Counted from the stretch's first letter, positions 1 to 6,237 are shown. The stretch is 6,374 bases of DNA from Deltaproteobacteria bacterium (GCA_019308705.1 JAFDHW010000147.1:1-6374), one strand, 5' to 3'. Program-made: numbers and translations. The notes: a model not told the origin generated them from the letters alone.

Positions 1-1
1 C

Positions 2-1156
2 CCGGAGCTGTTCGCCCCCTTTGCCCCGGACGTGGTGGAACAGGCCCGCCGCATCCAGGCGGCCCTGGCCAAAGCGGGGCTTTTTGCCCGCGCCGTGCCG
101 CTCAAGGAGAAGCTTGCAGCCGGTGGCGTTACCCCGGCGGACCTCCAGGCCCTGGCCCGTCCTCTGCCCGGCGCGCGGCAAAACGCGCGCGGCCTGGACC
201 TTTCCTCGCTCATCCCTCCCGGGGCCCGCGCCGCGGACCCGGAGGAGACCAGGGAATCCGGCCGGGTGTTCCGCTACCCGGAATGGGACCACGGCCTGTT
301 CGAGTACCTGCCGGACCACTGCCTGGTGAAGGCCTTTTCCGCCCCCCATGGTGACCCGGACTTCTACGCCCGGGTCCTGGCGGAGCACCCCGGCCTGGCG
401 ACCGGCATCCGCAAAAGCTTCGAGCTTCTAAGGCCCCAGGGGCTGTCCCTGCTGCGCCGCTGGCCCGAGGGCGACGAGTTCGACCACACCGCCCTGGTGG
501 ATTACGCCGTGGACAAGAGGCGCCGCGCCGCCCCCTCGGACCGTCTTTACACCAAGCGGGTGAAAAACGAGCGCGACGTGTCCACCCTGCTTTTGGTGGA
601 CTTGTCCGCCTCCACGAAAAACCCGGCCCAAGGCTCGGCGAAAAGCGTGCTTACCGTGGAAAAGGAAGCCATGGTGCTGTTCTGCGAGGCGTTGTCCGTG
701 GTGGGCGACGATTTCGCGGTGGCGGGGTTCTCCGGGGCGGGCCCCTCCCGGGTGGATTTCGTGGAGGCAAAGGGCTTCACCGAGCCCTTGTCGGCGGAAG
801 CCAAATCCCGCATCGCGGGCATGGCGCCTTTGCGCAACACCCGCATGGGCGCGGCCATCCGCCACGCCACGGCGCTCCTCGCCGCCCGGGAAAGCAAGGT
901 GAAGATTCTGGTCGTCCTGTCCGACGGGTTCCCCAACGACCTGGACTACAAGGGCCCCCACGCCGCCCATGACGTGCAAAAAGCGGTGTCCGAAGCCCGG
1001 GGAAAAGCCGTCCACGTCCACGCCATCACCGTGAACATGCAAAACGCCCGGGCCCTGGACGGCCTCTACGGGGCCGCCCGCCACACCGTCATCTCCAACG
1101 TCTTCCAGGTCCCGGAAAAACTCCCCGGAATCTACCGGGCGCTCACCGCCGCGTGA
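2..1156 (+). CDS. NorD/CoxE-like VWA-domain protein, 5' end outside window
   Basis: The frame is open from the first complete codon at base 2, so the start lies upstream and about 384 C-terminal residues are visible. A GTG at 32 is only an internal valine codon. The N-terminal half visible here is charged and mostly helical with no recognised domain. The C-terminal half is a von Willebrand A domain with an intact metal-ion-dependent adhesion site: DLSAS (599-613), the threonine of NTRMG (839-841), and the aspartate of SDGFPND (923-925). The phrases around these, including LYTKRVKNERDV before the first strand and RMGAAIRHATALL after the threonine, match the NorD family, named for nitric-oxide-reductase activation. 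Such proteins usually work with a MoxR/NorQ-type AAA+ ATPase to mature or insert cofactors into a metalloenzyme; any such partner would be upstream of this window. No nor structural gene is visible, so the client is unknown and no symbol is given. Stop TGA is at 1154-1156. The gene converges with the receiver gene. Confidence 0.88.
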   Translation, partial: PELFAPFAPDVVEQARRIQAALAKAGLFARAVPLKEKLAAGGVTPADLQALARPLPGARQNARGLDLSSLIPPGARAADPEETRESGRVFRYPEWDHGLFEYLPDHCLVKAFSAPHGDPDFYARVLAEHPGLATGIRKSFELLRPQGLSLLRRWPEGDEFDHTALVDYAVDKRRRAAPSDRLYTKRVKNERDVSTLLLVDLSASTKNPAQGSAKSVLTVEKEAMVLFCEALSVVGDDFAVAGFSGAGPSRVDFVEAKGFTEPLSAEAKSRIAGMAPLRNTRMGAAIRHATALLAARESKVKILVVLSDGFPNDLDYKGPHAAHDVQKAVSEARGKAVHVHAITVNMQNARALDGLYGAARHTVISNVFQVPEKLPGIYRALTAA

Positions 1157-1192
1157 AAAGCATTGGGGGAAAAATTGCAGTCCCCAAAAACC

Positions 1193-1294
1193 CGGGCTGC
1201 CTGAAAGCGATAAAGCGCAGGCGCAGGCGCACATATCGTACGCCGAGCATTGTTCGTCCGCACAACGCCGCGATTCGCTCTTTCAGGCAGCCCG
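1193..1294. repeat. 102-bp inverted-repeat element between convergent genes
   Basis: A 15-bp perfect inverted repeat (CGGGCTGCCTGAAAG at 1193-1207, complement at 1280-1294) encloses about 72 bp. If two bases (1279-1280) are bulged, pairing extends by GCGA/TCGC (1207-1210 with 1275-1278). The interior holds a tandem hexamer, GCGCAG GCGCAG GCGCAC (1215-1232), and shorter possible hairpins. The element fills most of the gap between the VWA gene stop (1156) and the receiver gene stop (1299). It could be a small palindromic repeat (MITE or REP-like), a structured RNA, or an unusual bidirectional terminator. The loop is too long, and the flanks too poor in T, for a standard intrinsic terminator. 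Copy number cannot be judged from this window. Confidence 0.7.
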
Positions 1295-1298
1295 AGGT

Positions 1299-1730
1299 CT
1301 ACCAGGATTTGGAGAACAGGATATCCCTGATCTTCTCCTCGTGCTGCTTTTCCACGATCAGCGCCTTTTTGGCCTTGGCCTCGCTGATCTTCTCCATGAG
1401 TTCGGAGATGTCCGCGGGCTTTTCCAAAAAGTCCAGCGCCCCCAGCTTCACCGCCTCCACGCCCTTTTTCACCGAGCCGTGACCGGTCATGAGGATGACC
1501 TGGTGCTCGGGATGGTCTGCTTTCATTTTCTTCAAAACCTCGATGCCGTCCATGCCCGGCATGACCAGATCCAGGATGATGGCGTCATAGGATTCCTCTT
1601 CCGCCTTTTTCACCGCTTCGGGGCCCGTGGTGGCGGTGTCCACCTGGAGGCCCTTGTTGGCGATGCGCTCGGACAAAATCTCCAGAAATTCCTGGTTGTC
1701 GTCCACCAGCAAAACCTTGCCGTTCGCCAT
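1299..1730 (-). CDS. Stand-alone response regulator receiver (REC) protein
   Basis: A 143-residue protein that is a single receiver domain. All expected residues are present: acidic pair D10-D11, phosphoacceptor D54 in LDLVMPGMDG, T82 in MTGHGS, and K104-P105 in LEKPAD. After the domain (about residue 120) there is only a basic, charged helical tail of roughly 20 residues, with no DNA-binding, GGDEF or other output domain. It should therefore act through protein contacts or as a phosphate shuttle, like CheY, DivK or Spo0F. The start is the ATG at 1730, supported by the purine-rich AAAGGGGG about 9 nt upstream (1740-1747). It lies 114 nt downstream of the coupled kinase-like gene on the same strand, so it is its likely partner. 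It could be co-transcribed or use its own weak promoter in the gap. Confidence 0.95.
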   Translation of the reverse strand: MANGKVLLVDDNQEFLEILSERIANKGLQVDTATTGPEAVKKAEEESYDAIILDLVMPGMDGIEVLKKMKADHPEHQVILMTGHGSVKKGVEAVKLGALDFLEKPADISELMEKISEAKAKKALIVEKQHEEKIRDILFSKSW

Positions 1731-1781
1731 GGGCGAAATCCCCCTTTCGTGAACGCGGGCGTCCGCGTGCGAATCTGTTTC

Positions 1782-1811
1782 TTTATAAACGCTTTTCCTC
1801 CCCCTTGGAAA
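1782..1811 (-). promoter_or_regulatory. Possible sigma-70-type promoter for the receiver gene
   Basis: On the minus strand, TTTCCA (1806-1811) is followed after 18 bp by TATAAA (1782-1787), about 50 bp before the receiver ATG. The -10 is good (5 of 6) and the -35 moderate (4 of 6). The region is locally AT-rich in a GC-rich window. It may give the receiver expression independent of the kinase genes. Weak evidence. Confidence 0.35.
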
Positions 1812-1813
1812 GC

Positions 1814-1825
1814 CCCTTGCAAGGG
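1814..1825. promoter_or_regulatory. 12-bp perfect palindrome upstream of the receiver gene
   Basis: CCCTTGCAAGGG is a perfect palindrome lying between the stop of the kinase-like gene (1845) and the possible receiver promoter, just upstream of its -35. A related palindrome, CTTTGCAAAG, lies upstream of the sensor kinase gene (4321-4330). It could be an operator half-pair or a short hairpin in a read-through transcript. No cognate regulator is identified. Confidence 0.35.
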
Positions 1826-1844
1826 AGAAAGCCGATCCACGCCT

Positions 1845-2513
1845 CTACAAGGGCGGCCTGGGCGGCCATACGATGGTTACGGCGGACTTTTCGCCCAGTC
1901 CGCCCACGGTCATCCCCAACCGGCCTTGCCAGGTTTTCAAGGTGTCCCGGTTTTCCGGCGCAAGGTCGAAGGGCTGTTGCCAGGTCCCGGAAATGTCCAC
2001 CCCGGCTCCGCCGTCCACCGGCCGCACGGCAAGATGCACCTTTCCGTTCTTGCCCGCCAGGTCCATGGCCCGGTCCACAAGCAGGAACATCACGAGCAAA
2101 AAGCCGAACAGGTTGGTCTCCACCTGTGGGGGCTTGTTGGGAGGCTCTTTTACGAGCTCCACCATTTTCTGGTCTGCGAACCGGCCGCAAAGCGCGCACA
2201 GAAAGTCCACCGCCTCGGCCACGTCCACCAGCTTGGCCTGCTCGTCGATGGTGTGGGAGAACTTGTTCAGCCGCTTGACGATGCCATCGGCCCGGTCCAC
2301 CTGGTCGCCGATGCGCTTAGAGAGGCTGGCGAAGCGGTCCAGGTCCGGCGGCTTTTTCTTTTTCACCGAAAGGGCGGTCAGGTCGTCCAGCAGGCCGGAG
2401 ATTTCGTTGACCACGGCCAGGGCGTTTTTCAGCTCGTGGGAAATGCTGGCGGAAATGCGGCCGAAAAACTGCAGTCCGCCGTCGTCTCCCAGGGGTTTTT
2501 CAGGAGGGGTCAT
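1845..2513 (-). CDS. Histidine-kinase-like protein with degenerate ATP-binding domain; probable phosphotransferase
   Basis: A 222-residue soluble protein with no membrane segment or sensor domain. Residues about 14-90 form a dimerisation/phosphoacceptor region with H26 in ISHELKNALAVVNE, followed by a second helix ending near RLNKFSH. The rest (about 95-217) has the length and strand pattern of a small ATPase-like domain but lacks its residues. The N-box position reads FLLVDRAMD with no asparagine pair, the G1 position reads DISGTWQQ with no DxGxG, and there is no F-box and no GxGLGL loop. It is thus unlikely to autophosphorylate. It could accept phosphate from the adjacent kinase and pass it to the receiver, or dephosphorylate it, as ChpT and Spo0B (dimeric phosphotransferases with decayed ATPase domains) do. 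The ATG at 2513 overlaps the kinase stop as ATGA, and AAGGA lies 9 nt upstream (2523-2527), so translation is probably coupled. Longer readings upstream run antisense-like through the kinase in another frame and are not credible. Confidence 0.88.
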   Translation of the reverse strand: MTPPEKPLGDDGGLQFFGRISASISHELKNALAVVNEISGLLDDLTALSVKKKKPPDLDRFASLSKRIGDQVDRADGIVKRLNKFSHTIDEQAKLVDVAEAVDFLCALCGRFADQKMVELVKEPPNKPPQVETNLFGFLLVMFLLVDRAMDLAGKNGKVHLAVRPVDGGAGVDISGTWQQPFDLAPENRDTLKTWQGRLGMTVGGLGEKSAVTIVWPPRPPL

Positions 2514-4261
2514 GCTTCCCCTTCCTTTTCCTTGGCGGTTTCGGGGCGGCCCTTCACGGGCAGGGTCACGGTGAAGGTGGTGCCCACCCCCTCGGTGCTT
2601 TTGAGGTCGATGTTGCCCCCCAGCTTCTGCACGATGCCGTAGGTGATGGAAAGCCCCAGGCCCGTGCCGCTCCGGCCCTTGGTGGAGAAAAACGGCTCGA
2701 ACACCAGTTTTTGATGTTCCGGCGGAATGCCGCACCCGTTGTCGGAAATGGAAAGCGCCACCTTGTCCCCATCCACGGGATACAGATGGATGTCGATCCT
2801 GCCCCCCTCGCTCACCGCGGCAAAGGCGTTGTTCAAAAGGTTCAGCACCACCTGCTGGATCTGGCCCCGGTCGGTCTGGATGGCGGGCAGGTTCTCGTCC
2901 ACCGTCAGGTTCACCTTCACGTTCCTGTACTCGAACTCCTTGCCCATGAAGGACAGGACCTCCTTGACCACGTGGTCCAGGTCGATGGTTTCGTAGGCCA
3001 CGTCCAGGTGCCGGGCGAACCCCAGAAGCCGATGGGTGATGGTGGAGCATCGGCTCACGGAGTACAGGATGGAGTCCGCGATGGAATTCGCTTTCTCGCG
3101 GTTGGGAAAGTCCTTGGAAATGGCGAGCAGGTCCTTCAAAAGCCCGGCTTTTTCATTGATCACGGCGAGCGGGTTGTTGATTTCGTGGGCCACGCCCGCG
3201 GCCAGGCGGCCCAGGGAGGCCAGCTTGTTGGTGTATTCCACCTTGTGCAAAAGCATCTCCCTGCGCCGGTCCGCCACGTAGATGCGCGAAACCAGGTGGG
3301 TGCACACCCCCAGGATGGCGATGAGCACGCCCACCGTGGACACGGCAAAAAAACCGATGAGCTTTTTGCGCAGGGAGAACCATCCCTTCAGGATGCCCGG
3401 CGTGCTTTTTACCAGCACCATGACAAAGGGCGAGTTCTCGATGTGCTGGTAGGCCAGGAACACGTCCCGCCCCTGGGGATCCTCCAGGTCCTGGATCAGC
3501 GTGGGGCCGGGGTCCGGCTGCCTGGGCAGGGGGTGCCAGAAGGCGTCCATGGGCTGGCCGTAAAACTGGCTGGGCGTCTGCAACAGGCCGTCGGTGCTCA
3601 CGATGAAGGCGTCGGAGGACTCGGTCTTGGCCAGCCCCTTGGTCAGTTCGTTGAACACGTCCGTGTCGATGGTGGCCCGCAGCACGAAGAGTTCGCCGCT
3701 TTTCTTCTCGTGGGTCACCGCGATGACGAAGTGGGGGTAGTCCCGGTAGCCCAAAAACACGTCGGAGATGTACTGGCCCTGGATGACGACTTCCTTGAAC
3801 CATTCCTGTTTGCGGTAGTTCTTGCCTTCCAGCTGGTAGGGGCCGGTGTATTCCAGCTGCACGCCGTTGGAGTCGATGACCCCCAGGTCGATGAACCCGC
3901 CGAAGGCGCGCTTCAAGTGGGCCAGGATAGGCCCCAGGCGGCCGCCTTCGGCAAGCTGCTCAAAGGAGTTGTCCTCCACGATGTAATTCAAAGCCGACAC
4001 CCGCTCGGCCAGGAAGAAGTTCACGGAGCGGCTGGAGTTCTGCACCAGCCGCTCCGTGGGGTCGATGAGCTCCGCGCGCAGGGCGTGGTGATACTGGTAA
4101 TAGTTGATGGCCGCCATGATCCACAGGGGAAGCAGGCACACCAGGGCGGTGACGATCACCGTCTGCTTCCACATCCGGCGGTAGTTGAAGAGCATTCTGG
4201 GCCCGCCGGGCTTGGCGGTCCGGGTCCAGAACTCGGGCATGACGCGGGCGAAAAGGCTCAT
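2510..4261 (-). CDS. Membrane sensor histidine kinase with periplasmic dCache domain
   Basis: A 583-residue two-pass membrane kinase. A hydrophobic segment at about 34-52 and another at about 302-324 bracket a periplasmic region of about 250 residues that reads as a double Cache (dCache) sensor, with the typical WFKEV and GYRDYPHFVIAV stretches. The cytoplasmic part begins near 330 and has H359 in AAGVAHEINNPLAV, then a complete ATPase domain: N-box N474/N477/N478, G1 DNGCGIP (507-513), F-box FEPFFSTK (521-528) and G2 GTGLGLS (532-538). It should autophosphorylate in response to a small extracellular ligand, which cannot be predicted. The layout resembles DctB-like kinases, but no sigma-54 response regulator is nearby. 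The start at 4261 is the first in-frame ATG chosen; its ribosome site is weak (GGGAA) and Met8 or Met23 are alternatives that keep both membrane segments. It overlaps the next gene by 4 nt. Confidence 0.95.
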   Translation of the reverse strand: MSLFARVMPEFWTRTAKPGGPRMLFNYRRMWKQTVIVTALVCLLPLWIMAAINYYQYHHALRAELIDPTERLVQNSSRSVNFFLAERVSALNYIVEDNSFEQLAEGGRLGPILAHLKRAFGGFIDLGVIDSNGVQLEYTGPYQLEGKNYRKQEWFKEVVIQGQYISDVFLGYRDYPHFVIAVTHEKKSGELFVLRATIDTDVFNELTKGLAKTESSDAFIVSTDGLLQTPSQFYGQPMDAFWHPLPRQPDPGPTLIQDLEDPQGRDVFLAYQHIENSPFVMVLVKSTPGILKGWFSLRKKLIGFFAVSTVGVLIAILGVCTHLVSRIYVADRRREMLLHKVEYTNKLASLGRLAAGVAHEINNPLAVINEKAGLLKDLLAISKDFPNREKANSIADSILYSVSRCSTITHRLLGFARHLDVAYETIDLDHVVKEVLSFMGKEFEYRNVKVNLTVDENLPAIQTDRGQIQQVVLNLLNNAFAAVSEGGRIDIHLYPVDGDKVALSISDNGCGIPPEHQKLVFEPFFSTKGRSGTGLGLSITYGIVQKLGGNIDLKSTEGVGTTFTVTLPVKGRPETAKEKEGEA

Positions 4262-4299
4262 GTTTCCCGGCTTGGCGAAAGGGCGTGTTTAAGCTTGCT

Positions 4300-4328
4300 A
4301 TATTAAGCACAAGGAACCGCCTTTGCAA
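4300..4328 (-). promoter_or_regulatory. Possible sigma-70-type promoter of the sensor kinase gene
   Basis: On the minus strand, TTGCAA (4323-4328) and TAATAT (4300-4305) are 17 bp apart, each matching 4 of 6 consensus bases, with about 40 bp to the kinase ATG. The -35 lies inside the palindrome CTTTGCAAAG (4321-4330). The 105-nt gap after the preceding same-strand gene makes a separate promoter reasonable. Confidence 0.4.
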
Positions 4329-4330
4329 AG
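4321..4330. promoter_or_regulatory. 10-bp palindrome overlapping the kinase promoter
   Basis: CTTTGCAAAG is a perfect palindrome sharing the core TTGCAA with the 12-bp palindrome at 1814-1825. These are the only two places in the window where I find TTGCAA, and both lie upstream of genes of the same signalling module. This is consistent with a shared operator but is not proof; no regulator with a DNA-binding domain is encoded here. Confidence 0.3.
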
Positions 4331-4366
4331 CGATTGTGCCCGCACGGTCCGGCGATTCCGTTTTTT

Positions 4367-4915
4367 TCAGAACGTGCGCGGCTTGCAGATGATTTCCCGG
4401 ATGCGCATGTCGAACAGGTCGGACTGGTTGGCGGGCTTGATGACCAGGGCCGTGTCCGCGCCCCGGCCCGTGCCGCCGATGGCCACCACCTCCTTGCCGG
4501 AGAGCACGCCCGCGTCCGCGGCCATGATGGACACCTCCACGCACACCTTGGTGCCGTGGCCGAACAGCCGCAGGACGTCCGCCATCAACAGCACCGGGTA
4601 CATGCCCCCGTGCTTCTTGGCGATGGAGCGCTCCAGCCCGGAGAGCGCGTGGGTGGCCTGCACCACGGCGGCCCCGCGCCTTTGAAGCGTCTCCCGCACC
4701 TCGGGCTTCATCACGGTCTCAAAGGGAACGTTGAACCCGCAGTGGTAGGTGACCACGGCCACCTTCGCCCCGGGAAAGGCTTCCACCGCCAGAAGCCCGG
4801 TGTCTCCGTGGGTGGAAGCCACCACGATTTCGTCGATGCCCAACTCCTCGGCCCTTTTTTTGGCCAGTTCAATGGTCTTTTCCGTGTTGGCCCGCCCGGG
4901 GGAGTCAAAATACAT
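4367..4915 (-). CDS. Stand-alone pyruvate kinase C-terminal (alpha/beta) domain protein
   Basis: A 182-residue cytosolic protein that corresponds to the C-terminal domain of pyruvate kinase without the catalytic barrel. In pyruvate kinase this fold binds allosteric effectors. Conserved-looking stretches are VVASTHGDTG near residues 32-41, the KKHGGMYPV segment near the middle, FGHGTKVCVEV, AIGGTGRGADTA and the C-terminal EIICKP. Together they match the uncharacterised family I know as COG1751. Its function is not established; a ligand-binding or regulatory role is inferred from the fold. The ATG at 4915 is preferred because AAAGGA sits 8 nt upstream (4924-4929), a sigma-70-like promoter lies just before it, and the protein then begins MYFDSPG, as I would expect for the family. 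An upstream in-frame start at 5005 would add 30 residues that do not look like this family and would place the promoter inside the gene. It is transcribed away from dinB and ends 105 nt before the kinase gene. Confidence 0.9.
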   Translation of the reverse strand: MYFDSPGRANTEKTIELAKKRAEELGIDEIVVASTHGDTGLLAVEAFPGAKVAVVTYHCGFNVPFETVMKPEVRETLQRRGAAVVQATHALSGLERSIAKKHGGMYPVLLMADVLRLFGHGTKVCVEVSIMAADAGVLSGKEVVAIGGTGRGADTALVIKPANQSDLFDMRIREIICKPRTF

Positions 4916-4923
4916 GGCAAGGG

Positions 4924-4929
4924 TCCTTT
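4924..4929 (-). promoter_or_regulatory. Ribosome binding site that decides the PK-C-domain protein start
   Basis: AAAGGA on the minus strand, 8 nt before the ATG at 4915. It argues for the 182-residue product over the 212-residue reading. Confidence 0.75.
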
Positions 4930-4964
4930 CTGTATAACTTTTCCTGAAGTCGACACACTTTTCC

Positions 4965-4993
4965 ATCATAGTTTTTAACACCCCGGCAGGCAA
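4965..4993 (-). promoter_or_regulatory. Sigma-70-type promoter of the PK-C-domain gene
   Basis: On the minus strand, TTGCCT (4988-4993) and TATGAT (4965-4970) are separated by exactly 17 bp, and the expected transcription start is about 40 nt before the ATG at 4915. This is the best promoter match in the window (4 of 6 and 5 of 6). It lies in the divergent region shared with dinB. Confidence 0.6.
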
Positions 4994-5001
4994 TTGATTT
5001 T

Positions 5002-5011
5002 CCACGCGTGG
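5002..5011. promoter_or_regulatory. 10-bp palindrome in the divergent intergenic region
   Basis: CCACGCGTGG is a perfect palindrome just upstream of the minus-strand promoter and about 33 bp before the dinB ATG. It could be an operator for either gene. It does not match LexA boxes I know. The function is unproven. Confidence 0.25.
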
Positions 5012-5043
5012 TGCGCCATCCTGAAGACGCGAACGGGTGAAGC

Positions 5044-6237
5044 ATGGGGATTTCCAACGAAACCCAAAGACCGCGCGCCATCGTCCACGTGGACATGGAC
5101 GCGTTTTTCGCCGCCGTGGAGGTGCTGGACGACCCTTCCCTGGCCGGCCTGCCCCTGGTGGTGGGCGGCGGCGAGGCCCGGGGCGTGGTGTGCTCCGCCT
5201 CCTACGAGGCCCGGGCGTTCGGGGTGAAAAGCGCCCAGCCCGTGGCCACGGCCCGGCGGCTGTGCCCCGGGGCCGTGTTTTTGCCCGTGCGGCACCGCCG
5301 CTACGCCGAGGTCTCCCGCCAGGTGTTCGCCATCCTGGCCGAATTCTCCCCCCTGGTGGAGCCGGTGTCCGTGGACGAGGCTTTCCTGGATTTGACGGGC
5401 TGCGAGCGGCTGTTCGGCCCGGCCGCCAAAGCCGCCGCCCAAATCCGCCGCCGCATCGCTGAAGAGGTGGGCATCACCGCTTCCGCGGGCATCGCCATAA
5501 ACAAGCTGTGCGCCAAGGTGGCCAGCGACCTGTGCAAGCCGAACGGCCTTTTGGAGGTTCCCCCGGGAACCGAGGCCGAATTTTTAGCCCCCCTGCCCCT
5601 CTCCCGGCTGTGGGGCGCAGGTCCCGCCGCCCAAAAGGAGCTGGCCAAGCTGGGCATCACCACCATCGGCGCCCTGGCCCGCGCCGACGCCGCCTGGGTG
5701 GAAAAGCGCTTCGGCAAGTGGGGCGCGTCCATGCACGCCCACGCCCGGGGCATCGACCCCCGTCCCGTGCGCCCGCCGGCCGCGGCCAGGAGCGTGGGCA
5801 AGGAGGAGACGTTTGATGCCGACCTCTATGAGCTTGCCCGCGCCCACAACAAGCTCCTTTCCCTGTGCGGCAGGGTGGCCCGCCGGCTGCGCAAGAAGCA
5901 GGCCCGGGGAAAGACCGTCACCCTCAAGGTCAAGTACGCGGATTTTGTCCAGATAACCCGCTCCGCCACCCTGGAGCATCCCACGGACGACGCCGGTGAA
6001 ATCTACCGGGCTTGCCGGGCCCTGCTGGCAAGGACCCAGGTGGGCTCCCGCCCGGTCCGGCTTCTTGGCGTGACCGTTTCCAGCCTTCACGCCCCGGGCA
6101 TGGCCGAGCAAAAGGGCCTCTTCGACCAGGGCCTGTCCCAACGCGCATCCCGGCTGAACGCCGCCATCGACGCCATCGCCGACCGCTGGGGCGACCACTC
6201 CATCCTCCCCGCCGCGTTGGTGGACGAGGAGGATTAG
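5044..6237 (+). CDS. dinB: DNA polymerase IV (Y-family translesion polymerase)
   Basis: A 397-residue Y-family polymerase that extends primers across damaged or misaligned template with low fidelity. The palm begins IVHVDMDAFFAAVE, with metal-binding D17 and steric-gate F22 (E. coli D8 and F13), and the second catalytic pair D111-E112 lies in SVDEAFLDLT. The fingers contain SYEARAFGVKS. A helix-hairpin-helix thumb follows (LWGAGPAAQKELAKLGITTIGALA), then the little-finger domain from about residue 245. Near the C-terminus QKGLF (356-360) fits a sliding-clamp binding motif, followed by the usual helix ending AIADRWGD. Length is slightly above E. coli Pol IV (351) because of about 9 extra N-terminal residues and a longer tail. 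The ATG at 5044 is the first possible start: an in-frame TGA lies at 5038-5040. The ribosome site is modest (GGGTGA). No clear LexA box is seen upstream, so SOS control is not shown by the sequence. Confidence 0.97.
   Translation: MGISNETQRPRAIVHVDMDAFFAAVEVLDDPSLAGLPLVVGGGEARGVVCSASYEARAFGVKSAQPVATARRLCPGAVFLPVRHRRYAEVSRQVFAILAEFSPLVEPVSVDEAFLDLTGCERLFGPAAKAAAQIRRRIAEEVGITASAGIAINKLCAKVASDLCKPNGLLEVPPGTEAEFLAPLPLSRLWGAGPAAQKELAKLGITTIGALARADAAWVEKRFGKWGASMHAHARGIDPRPVRPPAAARSVGKEETFDADLYELARAHNKLLSLCGRVARRLRKKQARGKTVTLKVKYADFVQITRSATLEHPTDDAGEIYRACRALLARTQVGSRPVRLLGVTVSSLHAPGMAEQKGLFDQGLSQRASRLNAAIDAIADRWGDHSILPAALVDEED

Noticed and set aside
1166..1185. Short stem GGGGA/TCCCC after the VWA gene as an intrinsic terminator
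   Set aside because: It has a five-base stem with a ten-base loop and is followed by A rather than T on the plus strand. No U-tract is seen on the minus strand either.
428..1234. Minus-strand open frame opposite the VWA gene
   Set aside because: It is antisense to the conserved MIDAS region, has G/H/V-biased composition and no plausible domain.
1153..1482. Small plus-strand frame starting at the GTG that overlaps the VWA stop
   Set aside because: The GTGA overlap is suggestive, but the frame translates the inverted repeat and then runs antisense into the receiver gene. The peptide is very basic, then serine/phenylalanine-rich, with no support.
1341..2642. Plus-strand open frame of about 430 codons opposite the receiver and kinase-like genes
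   Set aside because: It runs across two well-supported minus-strand genes and their spacer and has no recognisable motif.
2711..4306. Long plus-strand open frame of about 530 codons opposite the sensor kinase
   Set aside because: It is antisense to a kinase with complete motifs and its residues are rich in G, V, H and Q with no domain pattern. This is a typical shadow frame in GC-rich DNA.
4325..4342. Sigma-54-like promoter (GGCAC...TTTGC) upstream of the sensor kinase
   Set aside because: The GG and GC dinucleotides are 12 nt apart instead of the required 10, so the spacing is wrong.
4916..5005. N-terminal extension of the PK-C-domain protein
   Set aside because: A strong ribosome site and promoter match favour the ATG at 4915, and the added 30 residues do not look like the family.
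5028..5043. LexA-like half-site CGAAC just before dinB
   Set aside because: Only one half matches a CGAAC-N4-GTTCG type box; the other half reads GAAGC. CTGTATAA near 4930 is likewise only a half-match to the E. coli box.
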